Source: DASQQQ01 sp036390995 (GTDB lineage Bacteria > Actinomycetota > UBA4738 > HRBIN12). From it: 12,975 nucleotides of DNA. The stretch spans positions 1-12,975 of the forward strand of contig DASWAT010000102.1 of assembly GCA_036390995.1 (NCBI GenBank), given 5' to 3'. The notes under the pieces were generated by a model. It was not told the origin of the DNA, did no database searches, and saw only the letters and a list, made by a program, of their open reading frames with translations. Position numbers and translations under genes: made by a program. Within the stretch, counting starts at the first letter, position 1; every line of letters starts with the position of its first letter. Below are positions 1 to 4,987 of this stretch, piece by piece.

Positions 1-320
1 ATCCGCTTCACGAAGCCGGCGGCGGTCAGCCGCTCGAGCCGGTTCGTCATCGCGCCCGAGGAGATCAGCAGCGAGTTGTACAGCGCCGTGGGGGACAGAC
101 AGTACGGCGGGCCGGCACGTCGAAGGGCGGCCAGGACCCCGAACTGGGATTCGTTCAGGCCGTGTTCCTGGAGGACGGCCTCGACCTGCCGCTCGAGGAA
201 CCGCGAGAGGCGGGAGATCCGGGCGATGATCGCCATGGGGGAGGTGTCGAGGTCGGGGCGCTCGCGCCGCCACTGCTCCAGGATCCGGTCGACCAGGTCG
301 CGCGCGGGCGTGCTCGGCAT
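1..320 (-). CDS. MarR-family transcriptional regulator (C-terminus cut by window edge)
   Basis: The minus strand reads open from an ATG at 320 to the window start, giving 106 residues of a protein that normally has about 150. After an N-terminal helix (MPSTPARDLVDRILEQWRRE) come the helices of a MarR winged-helix fold: RISRLSRFLERQVEAVLQEH, then NESQFGVLAALRRAG, then the recognition region with LLISSGAMTNRLERLTAAGF. The last two are classic MarR helix-turn-helix signatures. A purine-rich GGAAGGA lies about 8 bases before the ATG and supports this start. MarR proteins are usually dimeric repressors that bind 16-20 bp palindromes and are released by small aromatic or acidic ligands. A perfect 16-bp palindrome sits 35 bp upstream and recurs at the hyuA promoter, so autoregulation and control of the catabolic genes is a reasonable inference. 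The family call is firm; the ligand is unknown. Confidence 0.93.
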   Translation of the reverse strand, partial: MPSTPARDLVDRILEQWRRERPDLDTSPMAIIARISRLSRFLERQVEAVLQEHGLNESQFGVLAALRRAGPPYCLSPTALYNSLLISSGAMTNRLERLTAAGFVKR

Positions 321-354
321 CGATGTCGTCCTTCCCTCTCCGGGCCCTGCATCC

Positions 355-370
355 GTCTCGACGTCGAGAC
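355..370. promoter_or_regulatory. 16-bp perfect palindrome, candidate MarR operator
   Basis: GTCTCGACGTCGAGAC is its own reverse complement over all 16 bases. It lies between the divergent marR and luciferase-like genes, 35 bp upstream of the marR ATG. A near copy (14 of 16 identical) is at 7130-7145, next to the hyuA -10 box. Length, symmetry and position match operators of MarR-type dimers; binding itself is inferred. Confidence 0.6.
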
Positions 371-374
371 AAGA

Positions 375-402
375 GTCAATCCGTCAACTTGACTGCCGTC
401 AA
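375..402. repeat. GTCAA repeat cluster with 11-bp inverted repeat over the -35 box
   Basis: GTCAA occurs at 375-379, 383-387 and 398-402. At 383-393 it forms the inverted repeat GTCAA-C-TTGAC, whose right arm is the -35 element of the luciferase-like gene. The cluster could be a second protein-binding site in this divergent control region, or a chance consequence of the TTGAC -35 sequence. Confidence 0.4.
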
Positions 403-417
403 CCCGCCAACTAAGGT
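389..417 (+). promoter_or_regulatory. Sigma-70-type promoter of the luciferase-like gene
   Basis: TTGACT at 389-394 and TAAGGT at 412-417 are separated by exactly 17 bp, a near-consensus housekeeping promoter pointing at the gene that starts at 524. Transcription would begin near 424, leaving a leader of about 100 bases. That leader is GC-rich and contains a 14-bp self-complementary block at 479-492 (GCCCCGGCCGGGGC), which could fold into a short hairpin. The -10 box overlaps the candidate operator at 414-437. Confidence 0.65.
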
Positions 418-437
418 ATCTGAACGCTAAGATATCT
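414..437. promoter_or_regulatory. Paired AGRTAYCT site, copy 1 (candidate operator)
   Basis: AGGTATCT at 414-421 and AGATATCT at 430-437 are near-perfect and perfect 8-bp palindromes, spaced 16 bp start to start. The first overlaps the -10 box of the luciferase-like gene, where a bound protein would block RNA polymerase. The same pair, with the same spacing, recurs at 2270-2293 in opposite orientation. Confidence 0.55.
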
Positions 438-523
438 CGCGATCCCGGATCGGGGAGGGGGGCGACCTGGGGGCGCCGGCCCCGGCCGGGGCGTCCGGGC
501 ATCCGACGATCCGGGGGTAGGGG

Positions 524-1531
524 ATGGAACGCATCGGGTTCGCAGCCGGCTACGACCCCAGCATGACGCCTCGTGACCTGGCCGCCGCGTTCCGGGCGGC
601 GGAGGAGCGGGGGTTCGAGGTCGGGTTCTTCTCCGAGACCATCGAGCTGGTCCGCGACTCCGTGACCTCGCTCGCGGCGATCGGGCTCGGAACCGAGCGC
701 ATGACGCTCGGCTGCACGCAGATCGTTCGGCTGCGGACGCCGCTCGTGATGGCGCAGTCGCTGGCCGCCCTCGACGAGCTCACGGGCGGCCGGATGATGA
801 TGGCGCCGGGGGCGTGCACGCACACGCACGCGAAGCGCCACGGCCTGCACCGAGCCGAGCCGCCCCAGTCCCTGATCGAGTGGGTGGAGTCCATCCGGCT
901 GATCCTGTCGGGCGAGACGGTCTCCTACCACGGCGACCACGTGAACTTCGACGAGGTGAAGCTCTCGTTCACACCGCCCCGCAACTACGTCCCGCTGTTC
1001 ATCCCGGCCACAAGCAAGCGAGGACTGCAGATCGCCGGCCGGATCGGCGACGGCGTCCTGCTGAACGCGACGTGCTCGCCCGAGTACAGCGCGAACGCCA
1101 TCAAGATCGTCCGGGAGGCCGCCGAGGAGGCGGGCCGCGACTGGTCGAGCTTCCACATCTGGCAGATCATCAACACCTCGGTCGAGGACGACCACCAGAA
1201 GGCGCTCGACGCCATCCGGTGGGAGATCGCCAGCAAGCTGGACCCGATCCAGCTGCCGTTCATCATCAAGCCGAAGAAGGTCGTCGGCGAGCCATACATG
1301 CATGAGGAAGACATCCCGAAGTTCCAGGAGGCTTGGGATCGCGGCGGCAAGCAGGCGCTGATCGAGGCGGTGCCGGACTCCTACGTCGAAGGCCTGACCG
1401 CCTCGGGAACGCCGGACGAGGTCGCCAAGCGCGTCCAGCAGTACCGGGACGTCGGTGTGCAGGTCCCGTTGCTCCGACCTGCAGCGCCGCACCAGGTGGA
1501 CAGGCTCCTTGACTTGTTCGCGCCGAACTAG
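524..1531 (+). CDS. Luciferase-like (bacterial luciferase superfamily) flavin/F420-dependent oxidoreductase
   Basis: This is a 335-residue protein with the TIM-barrel pattern of the luciferase-like monooxygenase/Mer family. It shows the early strand MERIGFAAGY, the helix AAFRAAEERGFEVGFFSE (22-38), and the hallmark block from TQIVRL through ALDELTGGRM (65-91). Later come VPLFIPATSKRGLQIAGRIGDGVLLN (about 159-184) and a C-terminal SGTPDEVAKRV segment. Family members oxidise or reduce small organic substrates with FMNH2 or F420; which cofactor applies cannot be read here. The segment after TGGR, where relatives usually have a glycine-rich loop, is instead APGACTHTHAKRHGL (94-108), rich in Cys and His. 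The ATG at 524 follows a G-rich stretch at 513-523 that serves as a weak Shine-Dalgarno. It is transcribed alone from the promoter at 389-417, convergent with the coxG-like gene, and is probably the first oxidative step of the cluster (inference). Confidence 0.88.
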   Translation: MERIGFAAGYDPSMTPRDLAAAFRAAEERGFEVGFFSETIELVRDSVTSLAAIGLGTERMTLGCTQIVRLRTPLVMAQSLAALDELTGGRMMMAPGACTHTHAKRHGLHRAEPPQSLIEWVESIRLILSGETVSYHGDHVNFDEVKLSFTPPRNYVPLFIPATSKRGLQIAGRIGDGVLLNATCSPEYSANAIKIVREAAEEAGRDWSSFHIWQIINTSVEDDHQKALDAIRWEIASKLDPIQLPFIIKPKKVVGEPYMHEEDIPKFQEAWDRGGKQALIEAVPDSYVEGLTASGTPDEVAKRVQQYRDVGVQVPLLRPAAPHQVDRLLDLFAPN

Positions 1532-1538
1532 GACGGAC

Positions 1539-1554
1539 TCGCCCCAACGGGCGG
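1539..1554. terminator. Short hairpin between convergent genes, weak terminator candidate
   Basis: CGCCC at 1540-1544 pairs with GGGCG at 1549-1553 around a CAAC loop, with one possible T-G wobble pair outside. It sits in the 47-bp gap between the stops of the luciferase-like and coxG-like genes. There is no T-tract, so factor-independent termination is uncertain. Confidence 0.22.
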
Positions 1555-1578
1555 CGACGCGGATGCTCGGCGCCGCCG

Positions 1579-2223
1579 TCAGCCGCGCTTGAACAGGCGG
1601 GCGATGGCCTTGCCCAGCCGGGACAGGCCACGCCCGATCGCCCGGAACAGCGCCCACAGGGCCAGACGGATGCCGCCGACCGGTTCGGCAGCGCGCGGCA
1701 ACGGAGGTGCAGGAGCCGGCGCGCCGCCGGCCTCGGTCACGGCACCGGCGGCCGGTTGCTCCACCTGTGCCTCGAGAGCCGCCATCCGCTCCGCCAAGCA
1801 TCCCGCGAACTGGTTCGCCATGCGCTGGGAGACGTCGCCGATCATGCCTCGCCCGAACTGCGCGAGCGAGCCGGAGATGTTGAGGTCGGCCAGGATCGAG
1901 ACCTTGGTGCTGTCGCCATCGGTGGGCTCCATCTTCGAGGTCACCTGGGCCGACGCGGTGCCCTTGCCCTTCGTCTCCCGCCCGTCCGCTTTCAGCACCA
2001 CGGTGCGGGTGGCCTCATCGCGGTCCTGCAGCACGACCGTCCCCGCGAACGACAGGCTCACGGGGCCGAGCTTGACGTTGACCTTGCCCTTCCACGTGTG
2101 GTCGTCGACGACCTCGGTCAGCTCGGCCCCCGGCATGCATGGAGCAACCTGTTCGACGTCCAGCATGAACGCCCACACCCGATCGACCGGCGCCGGGATC
2201 TCCAGCGTGTTCTCGAGCTCCAC
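1579..2223 (-). CDS. CoxG-like SRPBCC protein with C-terminal cationic helix
   Basis: The 214-residue product begins MELENTLEIPAPVDRVWAFM and continues with the CoxG pattern: MPGAELTEV near residue 30, GKVNVKLGPVSLSFAGTV near 45-63, and a final SRPBCC helix GRGMIGDVSQRMANQF. A Pro/Ala-rich linker (about 148-180) then leads to a tail, ALWALFRAIGRGLSRLGKAI, that would form a hydrophobic-cationic helix. In the CoxG family such a tail attaches the protein to the membrane, and family work links CoxG to quinone handling for CO dehydrogenase. I chose the GTG at 2223 because a strong GGAGG lies 7 bases before it; an in-frame ATG at 2241 has no better site. No CO dehydrogenase large, medium or small subunit is visible nearby, so here it may serve another oxidoreductase. 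The fold call is secure, the function is not. Confidence 0.85.
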   Translation of the reverse strand: MELENTLEIPAPVDRVWAFMLDVEQVAPCMPGAELTEVVDDHTWKGKVNVKLGPVSLSFAGTVVLQDRDEATRTVVLKADGRETKGKGTASAQVTSKMEPTDGDSTKVSILADLNISGSLAQFGRGMIGDVSQRMANQFAGCLAERMAALEAQVEQPAAGAVTEAGGAPAPAPPLPRAAEPVGGIRLALWALFRAIGRGLSRLGKAIARLFKRG

Positions 2224-2230
2224 GATCCCC

Positions 2231-2235
2231 CCTCC
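2231..2235 (-). promoter_or_regulatory. Ribosome binding site deciding the coxG-like GTG start
   Basis: On the minus strand GGAGG at 2235-2231 lies inside a longer GAGGAGGGGGG run and ends 7 bases before the GTG at 2223. It falls inside the reading frame if the ATG at 2241 is used instead, so it argues for the shorter protein. Confidence 0.6.
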
Positions 2236-2269
2236 TCGCACCGCAACGCCGCCGCCGGCGACGCTTCCC

Positions 2270-2293
2270 AGATATCTCTATGTTAAGGTATCT
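2270..2293. promoter_or_regulatory. Paired AGRTAYCT site, copy 2 (candidate operator)
   Basis: AGATATCT at 2270-2277 and AGGTATCT at 2286-2293 lie 16 bp apart start to start, exactly as in the copy at 414-437. Read toward the coxG-like gene (minus strand), the site is AGATACCT-TAACATAG-AGATATCT. This aligns with copy 1 read toward the luciferase-like gene (AGGTATCT-GAACGCTA-AGATATCT), and AAC in the spacer is also shared. The plus strand carries TAAGGT at 2284-2289, the same -10-like hexamer as at 412-417, which could serve the aldolase gene at 2350. I see no convincing -35 on either strand. Confidence 0.5.
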
Positions 2294-2349
2294 GCCGGAC
2301 CGGGCGCCACTCGCGCTCGGCCACGGCATCGTACTCGGCGAGGTTCGAC

Positions 2350-3270
2350 GTGGAGGAGCGCAGGGCACCGGCGGGGATCGTCTGCTCCCTCGTCACGCCG
2401 TTCCGAGCGGATCAGGAGCCGGACCTTCCCGCCCTCGGCGAGCTCGTCGACGTCCAAGTGGCGAGCGGCGTGCACGGTCTGTTCCTCCTCGGCACCGCCG
2501 GCGAGGGGGTGTTGCTGGACCCGGATGAGCGGCGGGTGATCGCCGAGTTCGCCGTCGACAGGGTCGCCGACCGGGCCCCGGTGCTCGTCCACTGCGGCGC
2601 GGCCGACACGAAGACCGCGGCCGCCTTGGCCCGGCACGCGCAGGCGCTCGGCGTGGCCGCCGAGGCCTCGGTGGCGCCGTACTTCTTCTCGTACGGGGCG
2701 CCGGCGCTGTTCGAGCACTTCCGTGCCATCGCCGAGGCGGCACCGGAGATCGGACACTACGTCTACGAGAACCCCGAGCGGGTAGGCTACGCCGTCGGCG
2801 TGGCCACGGTCACGCGACTGGTCCGCGAGGTGCCGGGTGTGCGCGGGGTGAAGGACACGGGAGACTCGATCGCGCGGATCGGGCGGTACCTGGCCGAACT
2901 CGACGATGGCATCGACGTCTACGCCGGCAACAACGAGATCGTCGTTCCGGCGTTCACGATCGGCGCCCGCGGCGCCGTGTCGGCCATCGCCAGCGCCGTG
3001 CCGGAGCTGATGGTGGCGATCTACGAACGCTGGGCCGAGGGCAAGCAGGACGAGGCGCTCGATCTGCAACGGACGGTCGCTAGGCTCCATCGCTGCATCG
3101 AGGGCATGCCGTACCTGGGCGCGATCAAGCACCTCGCGAAGCGCCGCGGACTGCCGGGGGGCGGGATGCGCGCGCCCCAGCCGGGCGTCACGTCGGAGCA
3201 GGCCGCCGAGGTCGACCGCCGCCTCGACGCCGTCGAGGAACTGCGACCCTGGCTCGAGCCACTCGCTTAG
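2350..3270 (+). CDS. Dihydrodipicolinate synthase/N-acetylneuraminate lyase family aldolase or dehydratase
   Basis: This 306-residue protein has the length and core motifs of the DapA/NAL class I (Schiff-base) lyase family. The motifs are GTAGE at 48-52 (usually GTTGE), the tyrosine motif YENP at 139-142, and the Schiff-base lysine K168 in RGVKDTGD. These enzymes form an imine with pyruvate or a 2-oxo acid and then condense, cleave or dehydrate. Compared from memory with DapA, the second Thr of GTTGE is Ala and the Tyr of the PYY segment is Phe (PYFF, 110-113). It is therefore unlikely to be the lysine-pathway enzyme and more likely a catabolic lyase. The GTG at 2350 is the first plausible start; GCGAGG at 2338-2343 is a weak ribosome site. 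The gene diverges from the coxG-like gene across a shared control region, and its 3' end overlaps hyuB by 83 bp. The family is firm, the substrate unknown. Confidence 0.87.
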   Translation: MEERRAPAGIVCSLVTPFRADQEPDLPALGELVDVQVASGVHGLFLLGTAGEGVLLDPDERRVIAEFAVDRVADRAPVLVHCGAADTKTAAALARHAQALGVAAEASVAPYFFSYGAPALFEHFRAIAEAAPEIGHYVYENPERVGYAVGVATVTRLVREVPGVRGVKDTGDSIARIGRYLAELDDGIDVYAGNNEIVVPAFTIGARGAVSAIASAVPELMVAIYERWAEGKQDEALDLQRTVARLHRCIEGMPYLGAIKHLAKRRGLPGGGMRAPQPGVTSEQAAEVDRRLDAVEELRPWLEPLA

Positions 3271-4987
3271 GCGCCGCGGCCGCGCGGTTCCGGCGCCGCG
3301 TATCGAGGCCGGTGATCTTGCCCGCGCGGGTGACCTTGACGCCGTAGTCCTTCCACGCCGAGGCCAGGGTCACGAGGCCCTGTGCGACGTCGGCGGCCAC
3401 CGCTTCGGGATCGCGGGTGAGCGGGTCGTGGAACCCGCCGCCGCCCGGCAGCTCGAGCGTGAAGCGCGTGCCGGCCGGGAGCGCCTGCGAGAGCTTCGGG
3501 TTCGGGCGCGTGCCGAGCGAGGTCTTGAAGCCGCCTCTTCCACCGGGCTTGCCGCCCAGGTACCCCTCGGCCTGGAAGCGCATCCGATCCGCCAACGACG
3601 AGACCACGAACGGTTCGCCCGTGCGGACCTCGACTTCGATCGCCTGGCCCAGGCCGCCCCGGAACCTGCCCGGACCCCCGGAGTCGGTGCGGAGCTCCTT
3701 GCGGTGGAACACGAGCGGTGAGGTGGTCTCGATCACCTCGACCGGCGCGGTGGCGATGCCGCTGGGGAAGCTCGTCGTGGACAGCCCGTCCTTCGTCGGC
3801 CGGGCGCCCGTCCCCCCGGCCGCGAAGAACACCGTGATGAAGCGGTCGGAGCCGGTCCCGCGCACCGTGGTGAGCCAGATGTTGCCGGCGCCCTCGGCCA
3901 GCACGCGGTTCGGCAGGATCGGCGTGAGTGCTCCGAAGATCGCGTGGGGCAGGAAGTGGCCCACGATGTGGCGGGCGGCCACGGCGGCCGGTGGCAGCGG
4001 GTTCAGGATGGATCCCTCGGGCGCCCACGTGGTCACCGGGCGGAAGCTCCCGTCGTTGTGTGGGACCTCGGGGGAGATCGCGCACTTCAGGGCGTAGCTC
4101 GTGTACGCGGCCGTGTAGTTCAGCACCACGTTCATGCCCTTGCTCACCTGGGGCGAGCTGCCCGTGTAGTCCACGAGGATCTCGTCTCCGTGGATCGTCA
4201 CGAGGCACTCGATCCGGACCGGCTCGTCGATCCCGTCGGTGTGGATCACCTTGTGGTAATCGCCGTCGGGGAGCGCGCGGATGGCCTCGCGGAGCGCCCG
4301 CTCGGAGCGGTTGCAGATCTCCTCACCCAGCGCGTCGAGGTCGGGCAGACCGAAGTCGTCGAGGTACTCGAGCAGCCGGTCCACACCGACCTGGTTCCCC
4401 GCGATCTGCGCGTGCACGTCGCCGAGGACCTCGAACGGCGCCCGGACGTTGCCGGCCAGGATCTTCAGGAGGTCCTCGTTCGGCTCGCCGGCCTCGTACA
4501 GCCTCATCATCGGGATGTAGAGGCCCTCCTCGAAGACCTCGTTCGCGTCCGCCGACAGGCCTCGCCCGCCGATGTCCATGGCGTGGCAGCAGTTCCCGAA
4601 GAACCCGACGAGCTTGCCGTCGCGGAACGCCGGCGTGACCACCGAGAGGTCGTTCAGCTGGCCGGAGGTCTTCCACGGGTCGTTCGTGATGAGGATGTCG
4701 CCCGGCACGATGGTCTCGGGCGGGAACTCGTGCAGGAAATGGACCATCGAGGTGGCGAGCGAGTTGATGTGTCCGGGGGTACCGGTCACCGCCTGCGCCA
4801 GCATCCGGCCCTTCGCGTCGAACACCGCCGCCGACAGGTCGCCCGACTCGCGAACGATCGGCGTGAACGACGTGCGCTGGAGTGCCGCCGCCTGCTCGTT
4901 CGTCACGGTGACCAGCCGGCTCCACAGGATCTCGAGGGTCACCGGGTCCAGCTCCACGTCGCCCACCCGCTTCGCTCGCGCGCTCAT
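3188..4987 (-). CDS. hyuB: Hydantoinase B/oxoprolinase family subunit (HyuB)
   Basis: The 599-residue protein starts MSARAKRVGDVELDPVTLEI and follows the HyuB pattern: RTSFTPIVRESGDLS (38-52), TPGHI (70-74), TNDPW..SGQLNDL (101-114) and HAMDIGGRG (135-143), with the C-terminal glycine-rich GGPGRFRGGLGQ and LPGGGGFHDP. HyuB pairs with HyuA in ATP-dependent opening of cyclic amides (hydantoins, 5-oxoproline) and in the related acetone/acetophenone carboxylases. Its ATG at 4987 overlaps the hyuA stop in an ATGA arrangement, so the two are translationally coupled; longer in-frame upstream sequence lies inside hyuA and is not used. The final residues form a basic Arg/Pro/Ala tail (ending GGRPRRPAPT), the last 27 of which are encoded antisense to the end of the aldolase gene. 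A stop in another frame at 3267 would give a more usual end, so a late frameshift or sequence error is possible. Confidence 0.9.
   Translation of the reverse strand: MSARAKRVGDVELDPVTLEILWSRLVTVTNEQAAALQRTSFTPIVRESGDLSAAVFDAKGRMLAQAVTGTPGHINSLATSMVHFLHEFPPETIVPGDILITNDPWKTSGQLNDLSVVTPAFRDGKLVGFFGNCCHAMDIGGRGLSADANEVFEEGLYIPMMRLYEAGEPNEDLLKILAGNVRAPFEVLGDVHAQIAGNQVGVDRLLEYLDDFGLPDLDALGEEICNRSERALREAIRALPDGDYHKVIHTDGIDEPVRIECLVTIHGDEILVDYTGSSPQVSKGMNVVLNYTAAYTSYALKCAISPEVPHNDGSFRPVTTWAPEGSILNPLPPAAVAARHIVGHFLPHAIFGALTPILPNRVLAEGAGNIWLTTVRGTGSDRFITVFFAAGGTGARPTKDGLSTTSFPSGIATAPVEVIETTSPLVFHRKELRTDSGGPGRFRGGLGQAIEVEVRTGEPFVVSSLADRMRFQAEGYLGGKPGGRGGFKTSLGTRPNPKLSQALPAGTRFTLELPGGGGFHDPLTRDPEAVAADVAQGLVTLASAWKDYGVKVTRAGKITGLDTRRRNRAAAAPKRVARARVAVPRRRRGGGRPRRPAPT

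Noticed and set aside
479..492. Self-complementary GCCCCGGCCGGGGC in the leader of the luciferase-like gene as a riboswitch or attenuator
   Set aside because: A 14-bp GC palindrome arises easily in this composition. I see no alternative pairing, leader peptide, T-tract or known riboswitch core, so only a simple hairpin is noted.
155..1801. Long minus-strand reading frame of 548 codons antisense to the luciferase-like gene
   Set aside because: It is arginine-rich, low in hydrophobic structure and shows no domain. It overlaps three well-supported genes (marR, the luciferase-like gene and coxG). Long antisense frames are normal in GC-rich DNA.
1579..2223. Evidence for an aerobic CO-oxidation cluster
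   Set aside because: Only a CoxG-like protein is present. No molybdopterin, FAD or iron-sulfur subunit of CO dehydrogenase or coxD/E/F-type maturation gene is visible.
2278..3132. Antisense frame of 284 codons opposite the aldolase gene
   Set aside because: It has no recognisable motif and Arg/Asp/His-rich shadow composition, while the plus strand encodes a complete DapA-family protein with catalytic residues.
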